Notes: generated by a model from the letters alone, not told the origin. A stretch of 50,561 nucleotides of DNA from an uncultured Gammaproteobacteria bacterium (GCA_947258875.1 CAMYKB010000037.1:1-50561), one strand, 5' to 3'; positions 19,200 to 27,660 are shown, counted from the stretch's first letter. A program made the numbers and translations.

Positions 19200-19676
19200 A
19201 TGGCAAACATTAATACAATTGCAGGCGAGCTGCGTCCCGGAAAGGCGCGTTTTGGTATTATCGCGGGACGTTTTAACAGCTTTATCGTAGACCACTTGGT
19301 GACAGGTGCACTCGACTGTCTGCGTCAACATGGGGTGGCAGACAAGTCCATGACCCTGGTGCATGTGCCCGGAGCTTATGAACTGCCCCTGGTCGCTCAA
19401 AAAATGGCAGTCAGTGAACATTATGATGCCATCATCGCGCTGGGTTGCGTTATCCGGGGGGCTACGCCGCATTTTGATTTTGTCGCGGGCGAGTGTTCCA
19501 AAGGGTTGGCGCAGGTTGCTCATGACAGCGGTATCCCTGTGGCCTTCGGCGTATTAACCACCGATACCATCGAGCAGGCGATCGAGCGTGCCGGCACCAA
19601 GGCGGGCAACAAAGGTGTTGATGCGGCGATGACCGCGTTGGAAATGGTCAGTTTACTTGCCAAATTGGGCGCGTGA
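19200..19676 (+). CDS. ribH: 6,7-dimethyl-8-ribityllumazine synthase
   Basis: This 158-aa enzyme condenses the RibD-derived pyrimidine with DHBP to give lumazine, usually as an icosahedral or pentameric shell. Motifs include [52 protein letters not shown] with the catalytic His, and [26 protein letters not shown]. The 53-bp gap before it is the largest inside the rib genes but shows no clear terminator. It abuts nusB with no gap: TGA is followed directly by GTG. Confidence 0.97.
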   Translation: MANINTIAGELRPGKARFGIIAGRFNSFIVDHLVTGALDCLRQHGVADKSMTLVHVPGAYELPLVAQKMAVSEHYDAIIALGCVIRGATPHFDFVAGECSKGLAQVAHDSGIPVAFGVLTTDTIEQAIERAGTKAGNKGVDAAMTALEMVSLLAKLGA

Positions 19677-20126
19677 GTGGGGGATGCCCGCGTTGCCTCT
19701 GTAAAACCTTCTGCACGTCGCTGGTCGCGGCGACTTGCTATGCAGGCTCTCTATCAGTGGCAGATGACGGGGCAGCCACCGAGTGAGATCGAGTTGCAAT
19801 TCCAGGAAGACGAAAATTTTTCCAAGGCGGACCGCGATTATTTTGCAACTCTACTTCGTGAAGTGCCTGCAAATACCGATGACATCAATGCCTGCATAAG
19901 TCGTCACGCGGGGCGTACTATGGACGAGATCGATCCCGTGGAACGGGCAATTCTGCGTATCGCTTGTTATGAGCTACAGAAGTGTATTGATGTTCCGTTC
20001 AAGGTTGTCATTAACGAGGCTATAGAACTCAGTAAAAAATTTGGTGCTGAACAGGGCCATAAGTTTGTCAACAGTGTGCTGGATAGTGCCGTCATGGAGC
20101 TCAGGACGGAAACCAGCCGCCAGTGA
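19677..20126 (+). CDS. nusB: Transcription antitermination factor NusB
   Basis: This 149-aa RNA-binding helical protein acts with NusE/S10 at boxA in rRNA antitermination. ARRWSRRLAMQALYQWQMTG is the typical first helix, and EIDPVERAILRIACYEL plus VPFKVVINEAIELSKKFGAEQGHKFVNSVLD form the conserved core. The GTG start immediately after the ribH stop is supported by translational coupling; an internal GTG five codons later is an alternative. ribH-nusB-thiL-pgpA is a classical gammaproteobacterial arrangement. Confidence 0.96.
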   Translation: MGDARVASVKPSARRWSRRLAMQALYQWQMTGQPPSEIELQFQEDENFSKADRDYFATLLREVPANTDDINACISRHAGRTMDEIDPVERAILRIACYELQKCIDVPFKVVINEAIELSKKFGAEQGHKFVNSVLDSAVMELRTETSRQ

Positions 20127-20152
20127 TGTGCGCTGGCTGCGCCAACATACCC

Positions 20153-21115
20153 ATGGCCACTGAATTTGAACTGATCGAACGCTTTTTTGCCGCGCATATT
20201 GAAGATCCGGCTGTGCGCACAGGTATTGGTGATGACGCCGCGGTTATTAGTCCTCCGCCAGGTATGGATCTGGTTATTACCACCGATACCCTGGTCGAGG
20301 GTGTGCATTTTCCGCAGCAAAGTCCGCCGCATACGATAGGCCACAAGGCGTTGGCCGTTAACCTCAGTGATCTGGCTTCAATGGGGGCACAACCCAAATG
20401 GGTTACCTTGGCTTTGACCCTGCCCAGCGCCGATGAATCCTGGTTGGCGGCTTTCAGTGAGGGTTTTTTACGGCTCGCTGCTGAGCATGAAGTTGCGTTA
20501 GTTGGCGGCGATACGACCACCGGGCCATTGAGTATTACGGTGCAGGCGATAGGCGTGTTGCCTACTGGGACGGCTATAACCCGTGATGGCGCCAATGATG
20601 GAGATGCCATCTATATGACTGGGCATCCGGGGGACGCTGGATTCGCGCTGGCCGCCATGCAGGGCCGCTATCCCGTGACTGGAGACTTGTTTGAGCGCTG
20701 CCGGCAGCGCCTCGAGCAGCCGATTCCCCGTATCGCTGCAGGTAAGGCATTGCGGGGTCTGGCTAGCGCCGCAATCGATATCTCAGATGGGTTGCTATCC
20801 GATTTGGGGCATCTATTGCAGGTCAGCAGGGTGGGGGCGGAGATTAAGCTTGAATCCTTGCCACTTTCCGATTGCCTCATCGGAGCAATGGAGGGCCGGA
20901 TCGATTGGCTAATACCGCTGACGGCTGGTGATGATTATGAGTTGCTGTTCACGATATCCTGTGACAAATGCGCTGAACTCGGAAATTTAGATCCAGGATG
21001 CCCTGTCACGCGTATTGGTACGGTGACAGCATCGCCCGGATTGCGGTGCACCCACGATGGGCAATCTGTTGCACTGCCGCAAAGCCTGGGATATGAGCAT
21101 TTCGCAGATGACTGA
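20153..21115 (+). CDS. thiL: Thiamine-monophosphate kinase
   Basis: ThiL phosphorylates TMP to thiamine pyrophosphate in the cytosol. The ATG at 20153 (MATEFELIERFF) matches the E. coli N-terminus and gives 320 aa. An ATG at 20126 overlapping the nusB stop (TGATG) would add nine residues and is plausible for coupling. Conserved features are GIGDDAAV, ITTDTLVEGVHF, KALAVNLSDLASMGA, VGGDTTTGPLSITV, AAIDISDGLLSDLGHLL and TAGDDYELLFT, the acidic Mg/ATP-binding network of the PurM/ThiL fold. Confidence 0.95.
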   Translation: MATEFELIERFFAAHIEDPAVRTGIGDDAAVISPPPGMDLVITTDTLVEGVHFPQQSPPHTIGHKALAVNLSDLASMGAQPKWVTLALTLPSADESWLAAFSEGFLRLAAEHEVALVGGDTTTGPLSITVQAIGVLPTGTAITRDGANDGDAIYMTGHPGDAGFALAAMQGRYPVTGDLFERCRQRLEQPIPRIAAGKALRGLASAAIDISDGLLSDLGHLLQVSRVGAEIKLESLPLSDCLIGAMEGRIDWLIPLTAGDDYELLFTISCDKCAELGNLDPGCPVTRIGTVTASPGLRCTHDGQSVALPQSLGYEHFADD

Positions 21116-21617
21116 TAAGGATATTAGGGAAAAGAGTCCTCGAATGAAGGACTTATTAACGAACCCGGTGCAATTTCTGGCCTTCGGTTTTGGTTCCGGC
21201 CTGGCTCCTGTGGCGCCGGGGACCTTCGGGACATTGGCTGCTGTGCCGGTCTATTTGCTAATACAGCAGCTGCCTTGGCCGCTTTATCTGTCGTTTACAG
21301 TAGTTGTCTCTCTTGCCGGTATCTGGATTTGCGGTGCCGCATCGCGGCAGCTCGGTGTGCACGATCACGGTGGCATCGTGTGGGATGAAATCGCGGGTTT
21401 TCTGATCACTATGGCGGCTGCGCCACCCGGTTGGCTGTGGGTGGCCATTGGGTTTTTGTTCTTCAGGTTTTTCGATGTTCTCAAGCCTTGGCCGATAGGC
21501 TGGCTCGATGATCACCTGCAGGGCGGGCTGGGCATCATGCTGGATGACGTGGTTGCCGGACTGTTTGGCATGATTTCAATCTGGCTGGTGCACTATACTG
21601 TGTTGAATTATTTTTAA
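21108..21617 (+). CDS. pgpA: Phosphatidylglycerophosphatase A
   Basis: This inner-membrane phosphatase converts phosphatidylglycerophosphate to phosphatidylglycerol. The ATG at 21108 overlaps thiL by 8 bp and gives 169 aa with the same distance to FGFGSGLAPVAPGT as in E. coli PgpA (172 aa); ATGs at 21057 and 21093 are longer options. Signature segments are GSGLAPVAPGTFGTLAAVP, VHDHGGIVWDEIAGFLIT, FFRFFDVLKPWPIGWLD and GGLGIMLDDVVAGL, with several hydrophobic helices. It is the last gene of the rib-nusB-thiL-pgpA run. Confidence 0.95.
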   Translation: MTDKDIREKSPRMKDLLTNPVQFLAFGFGSGLAPVAPGTFGTLAAVPVYLLIQQLPWPLYLSFTVVVSLAGIWICGAASRQLGVHDHGGIVWDEIAGFLITMAAAPPGWLWVAIGFLFFRFFDVLKPWPIGWLDDHLQGGLGIMLDDVVAGLFGMISIWLVHYTVLNYF

Positions 21618-21742
21618 AAAACTGTCATCTGGCTAAGTGAGTATTCGTAAACAATATGTTATTCAATAAGATAAATAATATTCCGCATGTGTATTTCTAG
21701 TTATAAAAGTATACGATATGACTCTGGTTGCTGTATCTTTCA

Positions 21743-21785
21743 GCGTCACCGTCGCCAGGTGATGCAAGGCTAGCTGCAAGCTGGT
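21743..21785 (+). promoter_or_regulatory. Two adjacent hairpins in the leader of the kinase/PilT cluster
   Basis: GCGTCACC (21743-21750) pairs with GGTGATGC (21758-21765): eight pairs including one G-U, 7-nt loop. After three bases GCTAGCT (21769-21775) pairs with AGCTGGT (21779-21785): seven pairs with two wobbles, 3-nt loop. A strong ribosome site (CTGGGGG) and the ATG at 21805 follow. There is no T-tract, so a terminator is unlikely. The sequence does not match the c-di-GMP-I riboswitch consensus I know. It may be a cis-acting RNA element or a protein-binding leader. The 120 bp upstream are AT-rich, as expected of a promoter, but no clear hexamer pair stands out. Confidence 0.45.
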
Positions 21786-21804
21786 AATTATTCTGGGGGA
21801 ATGA

Positions 21805-22275
21805 ATGAACAGTAATCCACTGCGCGTCTCTAAAACACAAAAAGAGGTCTCGCTATGGGTGCATCCTGAGGGGCGTGTAAGTGGTGCAATTTATCTTCGC
21901 GGGGAATCTGCGGAATACGCTAAAGAGCGTGCCAGCGAGGCCTTCAATCAGACCAGCCCCTTTATTGTCTTAAGCTGCATGGGTCCGGATAATACGCGCT
22001 TTTATAGCAAGCGGGGCATTGTACGGATTGAATATGAGGATGCAGATGAGCGACCTGTGACTGAGGGTGTGGCCGAGTTCGGCTGTTCGCTAACCATGAT
22101 GGATGGCTCAACCATTACAGGTACTATTATCGAAGTGCTGAAACCTGAAAGTGCGCGGTTGTATGATTATCTCAATATCACCGAGCACAGGTTCATCAAG
22201 ATACACCTGCAAAATAATGAAATATGTTTGATTAACAAAGCCTATATTGTGCGTGTTACGCCTGTTTCGGTTTAG
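21805..22275 (+). CDS. Small beta-rich protein with two tandem copies of one domain; function unknown
   Basis: This is a 156-aa cytosolic protein (no signal peptide or membrane segment). The two halves align with each other. About 14-75: VSLWVHPEGRVSGAIY ... PFIVLSC ... YSKRGIVRIE. About 92-153: CSLTMMDGSTITGTII ... RFIKIHL ... INKAYIVRVT. In each, a strand pair around a Gly-x-Ile/Val-x-Gly turn is followed by an SA-containing helix-like stretch, a hydrophobic strand and a final K-x-x-IVR strand. SARLYDYLN in the second copy recalls the small DUF6812-type domain, a memory-based resemblance I cannot verify. It is the first gene of the kinase/PilT cluster, preceded by a structured leader and a strong ribosome site. 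It may be a regulatory or adaptor subunit. Confidence 0.7.
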   Translation: MNSNPLRVSKTQKEVSLWVHPEGRVSGAIYLRGESAEYAKERASEAFNQTSPFIVLSCMGPDNTRFYSKRGIVRIEYEDADERPVTEGVAEFGCSLTMMDGSTITGTIIEVLKPESARLYDYLNITEHRFIKIHLQNNEICLINKAYIVRVTPVSV

Positions 22276-22317
22276 ACGATTTCAATGATCCAATTTGATT
22301 AATGATTCTATAAGATA

Positions 22318-24693
22318 ATGTTGGGCGTATTTGACAGCTTTAAGGCAGATAAAATAATCAGTCAGATTATTGCGTCTGGCGATACTTCCAGCCCTTCCAG
22401 TCAACAAAAGATTCAGAAGCTGAAAGGCATTGCCAAATCCTCCATACCCAAAATTATGGAGCGCCTCAATACCACCAGCCTTGAAGAAAGTGAGCTTGTT
22501 ATTGATCTCCTCAGTAAACTGGTTGATCGACCAACATTGCAGATTTTCTACAAGGGCCTTGCTCATCAGGACTCGAAGGTTGTCAGCGGTATCGTCAAGG
22601 TGCTGGGGAAGGCGCATCACATCGATCCAAACAAATTACTTGAGTTGTTCGATGATCCGGAGGTATCGAAACCGGCAATCTTGCAGGTGCTTTCCGACCA
22701 CCAGGAGTTCCTCAATGGTGAGATGCTGCTACGTTATGCATTTAAGCTCGAGCACAATGATCAATCTGTGTTGTTCAGGATCCTCAACGAGGTTGCCGAT
22801 GAGAAATTGATTCCTTCACTCATCAGCCGCGCCGACGCAAAGGACCCTATTATGCGCGCTCGATTGGCTGAGGTGCTCTCAAAATTCCAGGTACCGCAAG
22901 CGCAAGCTGCTTTGCAGAAAATGCTTAATGATACCAGTAAGTCAGTGCGCCTTGCTGCCCTGGAAGGGTTGTCAAAAATGGATGCCAGCGTTGACATTGA
23001 GCAATTGTGCAAGTTGATCACCGATCCTGATATGAAGATTCAGAATAAGGCGATCGATGCCATTGTTAAGCTCAACCATCCAGATACGGTGAAGTACCTG
23101 ATTGAACCGTTACGCGCGGAAGAAGAACATCCCAGACGCGCTGCTGTAGAAGTGTTGAATGGTATTGCCAATCCTAATGCTGTAAAAGATCTGTTGTTTG
23201 CCATCAAGGACAGCGACTGGTGGGTCCGTAGCAGAGCGGCTGACGCATTGGGTAAGATCGGTGGTAAACGGGTTGTCGATTCCGTGATCGAGTTGATCAA
23301 GGATGATGATGAGTTCGTGCGCCGCACTGCTATCGAAATCATCAATGCCACCAAGGATCAACGTACCTACGACGCTTTAACTGATGCGCTCAATGATTCC
23401 GACTGGTGGGTGCGCGAGCGAGCAATTGATGGTTTGGCGGCGCTGGGCGATAAAAGGGCATCACCTGTACTGGTTAAGATGCTGCAGCAAGACGATGCCA
23501 GCAATACCATCGCTGGCGTGCTAATGCGTGCATTTATAGAACTGGATGCCAAGAGTGCGATAAAGCCGATCATTGCCTACCTGGATAAGGCCAATGAGAG
23601 CGTCAAGAAAGAGGCCATCCAGGCATTGGGCAGCCTTGCAGACCAGACGCACGCCAATCTGGTTAAGGGTGCAATTGATAAGTATACAAAAGATACAGAA
23701 TCAGAAATCCAAGAGGTAGCCAACAGTGTTATCCGCAAAGTGGAAGCACTGGAATCGACCGCATCAGGTGTGCGTGAACGTATCGCTGGCGTGGCACCGG
23801 GAAGTGCCGCGGCCAATGCGGGTGCAGCACCGGTCAAAGGTGAATTTGATGATTTCGATCCGGCACGCATGAAGCCGGGTGACGTACTTGCCGGACGTTA
23901 CCGATTTATAAAGATGGTTGGTCGTGGTGCATTTGGTGCTGTCTATCTAATGGAAGACAATATGGTCAACGAGGAGTTGATCATCAAATTCCTTAATCCG
24001 TCAGTGGCATCCGATGAAAGTATAATCAAGCGCTTTATTTATGAGTTGAGATTTGCGCGCAAGGTCACTCATAAAAATGTCATTCGTATCTATGACATGT
24101 TGAGATTCGGGGAATCAAGCGCGATATCCATGGAGTATTTCCCCAGCCATACATTAGGTGGCGAAATACGTGGCGGCAAGGCGATGCAGGTTGAGAAGGC
24201 TCTTGCAATCCTTAAGGATATCTGTGCTGGCATGGATGCGGCACACAGTGCCAGCGTAGTGCACCGCGATCTCAAACCCAGTAATATCCTGATTAACGAT
24301 GCGGGCCTGGTTAAGGTGGTGGATTTCGGCGTTGCCTCAGCTACCCAACAAATGGATACTAAGCTGACAAAGACAGGTTTGCTGGTGGGTACACCGACCT
24401 ATATGGCACCTGAGCAGGTGCTAGGTAAAAAAATCGATCACAGAACCGATATTTATAGTCTTGGTGTTATTATGTATGAAATGCTTACGGGCAAGCCGCC
24501 ATACAGTGGGGGTGACAGTATGGCCATTATGTATCAGCATGTTCAAGGCAAGGCTACACCGGCGATTGAAATAAATTCTGAAATACCCGCCACACTGAGT
24601 GCAATGATTATGAAAGCGATGGCGGTCGATCCGGAAAAACGTTTCCAAACGATGAAAGAACTGGGTGACCGGCTCGCTGCATTTTTAGCCTGA
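22318..24693 (+). CDS. HEAT-repeat protein fused to a Ser/Thr protein kinase
   Basis: This is a 791-aa cytosolic protein. Residues about 60-490 are a solenoid of HEAT/PBS-lyase-type helical repeats; recurring units such as DSDWWVRSRAADALGKIG and DSDWWVRERAIDGLAALG are visible. After an Ala/Gly-rich linker, a complete Hanks-type kinase runs from about 526 to 790: glycine loop GRGAFGAV, Lys557 (LIIKFL), catalytic HRDLKPSN (His649, Asp651), DFG with Asp669, and GTPTYMAPEQ (697-699). All catalytic residues are present, so it should be active. No membrane segment or PASTA domain. The repeats probably dock targets or the neighbouring ATPases. The FHA domain encoded three genes downstream is a natural reader of its phosphothreonine products. 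Confidence 0.93.
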   Translation: MLGVFDSFKADKIISQIIASGDTSSPSSQQKIQKLKGIAKSSIPKIMERLNTTSLEESELVIDLLSKLVDRPTLQIFYKGLAHQDSKVVSGIVKVLGKAHHIDPNKLLELFDDPEVSKPAILQVLSDHQEFLNGEMLLRYAFKLEHNDQSVLFRILNEVADEKLIPSLISRADAKDPIMRARLAEVLSKFQVPQAQAALQKMLNDTSKSVRLAALEGLSKMDASVDIEQLCKLITDPDMKIQNKAIDAIVKLNHPDTVKYLIEPLRAEEEHPRRAAVEVLNGIANPNAVKDLLFAIKDSDWWVRSRAADALGKIGGKRVVDSVIELIKDDDEFVRRTAIEIINATKDQRTYDALTDALNDSDWWVRERAIDGLAALGDKRASPVLVKMLQQDDASNTIAGVLMRAFIELDAKSAIKPIIAYLDKANESVKKEAIQALGSLADQTHANLVKGAIDKYTKDTESEIQEVANSVIRKVEALESTASGVRERIAGVAPGSAAANAGAAPVKGEFDDFDPARMKPGDVLAGRYRFIKMVGRGAFGAVYLMEDNMVNEELIIKFLNPSVASDESIIKRFIYELRFARKVTHKNVIRIYDMLRFGESSAISMEYFPSHTLGGEIRGGKAMQVEKALAILKDICAGMDAAHSASVVHRDLKPSNILINDAGLVKVVDFGVASATQQMDTKLTKTGLLVGTPTYMAPEQVLGKKIDHRTDIYSLGVIMYEMLTGKPPYSGGDSMAIMYQHVQGKATPAIEINSEIPATLSAMIMKAMAVDPEKRFQTMKELGDRLAAFLA

Positions 24694-24712
24694 GTCGCTG
24701 GATGTAACTTTA

Positions 24713-25807
24713 ATGCCAAGAATAGACGCGTTTTTGAAGCTGGGGCTCGAGCAGGACTGCTCAGATGTGCATTTGGCGGTTAATGTACCCCCGATGCTAC
24801 GTATGCATGGCGAGCTCATGCCGATCAAATTCCGTGCGCTCGGTGATGCTGAACTGGAAGGATACATTTTCGAGATACTCACGGAATCACAGATCGAACG
24901 CTTCAAGGCGGGCCATGATCTTGATTTTTCCTATATGTCAGAAGGTGTTGGCCGCTTCAGGGTAAATTTATTCCGTAAATCCACCGGCATGGGTGCTGTA
25001 CTGCGACATATTCCAACTCGCATCCCGACCTTCGAAGCGCTGAATCTGCCCCCCGTCATCAAGACCATGGCAGATTATAAACAGGGGATGGTGCTGGTGA
25101 CGGGCTCAACCGGTACAGGTAAATCAACAACGCTGGCTTCATTGATTGACTACATCAATTCAACCAAGCAGGAAAATATCATCACCCTTGAGGATCCGAT
25201 TGAATTCATCCATCCCAGTAAGCGTTCACAGGTTATACAACGTGAAGTCGGGACGCATCTGGCTACTTTTTCTGATGGCCTGCGCTCCGCGTTACGCGAG
25301 GATCCGGATATTGTGCTGGTGGGAGAGATGCGTGATGCAGACACCATTAGTATGGCTATGCTGGCAGCTGAAACTGGCCATTTAGTATTCGGCACCTTGC
25401 ATACGACCTCAGCCGTAAAATCGATTGATCGTATTCTCGATGCGCTGCCTGCGGATCAGCGAGATCAGGGTAAGATTTTCCTGGCGCAGAACCTGCATGC
25501 CGTGGTTACGCAGCAACTGGTAAAAACAGCTGATGGTAGAGGGCGCCGAGCCATAGTAGAAGTGTTACTTATGACCAATGCAATTTCAAACCTGATTATG
25601 AACGACAAGACATTTCAGGTGTCCAGTCAGATGCAAACCAATCGTGCTAAAGGTATGCAGTTGATGGACCAGGCATTGCTCGAAGCGGTGCAGAACAAAG
25701 TGGTTGATCCGGATGACGCCTATGTGCATGCAACGGAAAAGAAATTATTTCAACGTTATGTAACCAACCCAGATTTGCTGCCTAAGGTTAGTCTTGCGGG
25801 TGGTTGA
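24713..25807 (+). CDS. Divergent PilT-family retraction ATPase
   Basis: This 364-aa hexameric secretion-superfamily ATPase is similar along its whole length to PilT, the cytosolic motor that depolymerises type IV pili. It has an N-terminal PAS-like N2E domain (SDVHLAVNVPPMLRMHGEL), Walker A GSTGTGKSTT with Lys137, an Asp box TLEDPIEFIH, Walker B DPDIVLVGEMRD and a His box HLVFGTLHTTSA. The retraction motif AIRNLIRE of canonical PilT is changed to AISNLIMN, and the C-terminus is longer. No pilus assembly genes are adjacent, unlike the usual pilT-pilU locus. I call it PilT-like, not PilT. It is 19 bp after the kinase gene. Confidence 0.9.
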   Translation: MPRIDAFLKLGLEQDCSDVHLAVNVPPMLRMHGELMPIKFRALGDAELEGYIFEILTESQIERFKAGHDLDFSYMSEGVGRFRVNLFRKSTGMGAVLRHIPTRIPTFEALNLPPVIKTMADYKQGMVLVTGSTGTGKSTTLASLIDYINSTKQENIITLEDPIEFIHPSKRSQVIQREVGTHLATFSDGLRSALREDPDIVLVGEMRDADTISMAMLAAETGHLVFGTLHTTSAVKSIDRILDALPADQRDQGKIFLAQNLHAVVTQQLVKTADGRGRRAIVEVLLMTNAISNLIMNDKTFQVSSQMQTNRAKGMQLMDQALLEAVQNKVVDPDDAYVHATEKKLFQRYVTNPDLLPKVSLAGG

Positions 25808-25825
25808 TACATGAGTATTTGACAG

Positions 25826-26893
25826 ATGTCTGAACCCATTGCTCTGGGCCTTTGCCTGGAAATGATGATCGCCCAGGAAGGCTCTGACCTCCATTACCTG
25901 TCGGGCGATCCGCCCAGGATCAGGCAGAATGGCGACCTGATCGTTCTGGATGAAAATCGACTGACTACCAAACTGGTGGAAGATGAGCTGCTCCAGATTA
26001 TGCAGCCGCGCACGCAGAATGATTTTAAGCGTGAAGACAGTGCCGATTTTGCCTACCTCAAGGAAGGGCTGGCGAGGTTTCGTGTTAATGTTTTCAGGCA
26101 TTTGAATGGTGTTGGTGCGGTATTCAGAGCAATCCCGACCCAGGCATCTGGTCTCGAAACACTTAGTTTGCCGAGCATTCTGGGTAACCTGTGTGCACAA
26201 AAGAAAGGTATGATCCTGGTCACCGGTAAAACCGGTTCTGGTAAGTCGACAACACTTGCGGCAATGGTGGATACGATTAACCAGACTCGTAAGGGCCATA
26301 TACTGACGATCGAAGATCCCATTGAATTTGTGCATGAACGTAATAATTGTTTGATTAGCCAGCGTGAAGTCGGTGATCACACGAGGTCATTTGCAAGCGC
26401 ATTACATTCAGCATTGCGCGAAGACCCGGATGTGATTCTGGTGGGTGAGTTGCGCGATCTGGAAACCATGAGTCTGGCGGTCACTGCTGCCGAGACGGGT
26501 ATACTGGTGTTGGGTACCCTGCATACCAATAGTGCTGCAGCAACCGTCGACCGCATTATCAATACCTTTCCGGTACAGAAACAACCCCATATCCGCACCA
26601 TGCTCTCCACCTCATTGCGTGGCGTTGTTTCCCAAACCCTCCTTAAGAGGATAGATAACAAGGGGCGCGTACCTGCGGTCGAAATCCTTGTGAATAATTC
26701 GGCTGTTGCTAACACCATTCGTGAAGGCAAGACCGATCAGATTGAATCGATTATGCAGGGTGGTTCATTGTCCGGTATGCAAACAATGGATAACTCCTTG
26801 CGCAAATTGCTCGATCAAAGGTTAATTAGCGGTGATGATGCGTATGAACAATCGAACAACAAGTCCGACTTTGAAAAGTATAAAACCAGGTGA
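25826..26893 (+). CDS. PilT/PilU-family ATPase
   Basis: This 355-aa paralogue of the preceding protein starts 18 bp after it. Motifs: N2E segment SDLHYLSGDPPRIRQNGDL, Walker A GKTGSGKSTT with Lys140, Asp box TIEDPIEFVHE, Walker B DPDVILVGELRD, His box ILVLGTLHTNSA, and AVANTIREGKTDQIES, closer to the canonical AIRNLIRE motif than the first copy. PilT and PilU work together in canonical systems, so these two may form a paired motor. It overlaps the following protease gene by 4 bp (GTGA), implying coupling. Confidence 0.9.
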   Translation: MSEPIALGLCLEMMIAQEGSDLHYLSGDPPRIRQNGDLIVLDENRLTTKLVEDELLQIMQPRTQNDFKREDSADFAYLKEGLARFRVNVFRHLNGVGAVFRAIPTQASGLETLSLPSILGNLCAQKKGMILVTGKTGSGKSTTLAAMVDTINQTRKGHILTIEDPIEFVHERNNCLISQREVGDHTRSFASALHSALREDPDVILVGELRDLETMSLAVTAAETGILVLGTLHTNSAAATVDRIINTFPVQKQPHIRTMLSTSLRGVVSQTLLKRIDNKGRVPAVEILVNNSAVANTIREGKTDQIESIMQGGSLSGMQTMDNSLRKLLDQRLISGDDAYEQSNNKSDFEKYKTR

Positions 26894-27558
26894 TCACTGA
26901 CCTGCGATCGATGCGATGTGCGCTTTACCTGTTGACTGGTTTATTGTTGTGTCAGACCGGGCTTGCATTCGCAATAGATGACATTCTAGTTGTCGGCCTT
27001 TTCAAGAACAAGGCCGTTGTGCTCATTGATAACAAGCGGCGGCTATTATCGATCGGAGAAGTTTCTCCTGAGGGCGTTCAGTTAATAAGGGCTGATAGCC
27101 GTAGTGCAACACTGGAAATACAAGGTCAAAGACGCAAGTATATGTTGGGTAGCCGTGTCAAAACCACATATGCTAATCCGCAATATGCCAAGACCACGAT
27201 ATACCGGAACACTCAGGGTATGTACGTGACGTCAGGCTCTATTAATGGCCAGGTAGTTACTTTTCTGGTCGATACCGGTGCTTCTGCTATTGCCATGAAC
27301 AAAAATACGGCCAGGCGCCTGGCCATTGATTATGAAAAAAAAGAAGCATTGACCGTTGTTAATACTGCATCTGGCATGTCTCGGGCGTATCAGGTGACTC
27401 TCAAGCAGGTGAAACTGGGTGCGCTGAGTAAACGAAATGTGACGGCGCTGGTGATTGATGGGGATGCGCCGCAGCAGGTATTGCTTGGCATGTCGTTCCT
27501 GGGAGGGCTGGATATCAAGAATACGGGACAGATGATGGTCCTGGAGAAGAAATATTAG
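26890..27558 (+). CDS. Exported retropepsin-like aspartic protease with an N-terminal GspC/PilP-like region
   Basis: This 222-aa protein begins at a GTG overlapping the upstream stop. The N-terminus (CALYLLTGLLLCQTGLAFA) is a signal peptide or anchor, so the protein acts in the periplasm. Residues about 29-85 (ILVVGLFKNKAVVLIDNKRRLLSIGEVSPEGVQLI...) resemble the homology region of GspC/PilP: a V-x-G start, I-D-x-x-R-R and an I-G-E step. Residues about 115-222 are a single-chain retropepsin fold of the clan AA type, with the catalytic FLVDTGAS (Asp128) and the LLGMSFLGGL flap/hydrophobic signature near the end. Such proteins should dimerise to be active. Substrate unknown; association with PilT-like motors suggests envelope machinery. 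Confidence 0.85.
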   Translation: MITDLRSMRCALYLLTGLLLCQTGLAFAIDDILVVGLFKNKAVVLIDNKRRLLSIGEVSPEGVQLIRADSRSATLEIQGQRRKYMLGSRVKTTYANPQYAKTTIYRNTQGMYVTSGSINGQVVTFLVDTGASAIAMNKNTARRLAIDYEKKEALTVVNTASGMSRAYQVTLKQVKLGALSKRNVTALVIDGDAPQQVLLGMSFLGGLDIKNTGQMMVLEKKY

Positions 27559-27660
27559 ACTGGAACTGATTTCCATGGCTAAAGTTGTATGCCGTAGGGT
27601 GGTTGCCAGTTCAATTCTATAAGTCCATCATGACGCAGGGCTTATTACCATGATGCATTA

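Noticed and set aside
21743-21785. c-di-GMP-I (GEMM) riboswitch before the kinase/PilT cluster
   Set aside because: GATGCAAGGC vaguely resembles the GACGCAAAGCC core, but the tetraloop receptor and the second conserved helix are absent; kept only as an unnamed hairpin leader.
24713-26893. Extra copies of the secretion ATPase GspE/PilB
   Set aside because: Neither has the extended N1E domain nor the CxxC zinc loop; their length (355-364 aa) and motifs match the PilT class.
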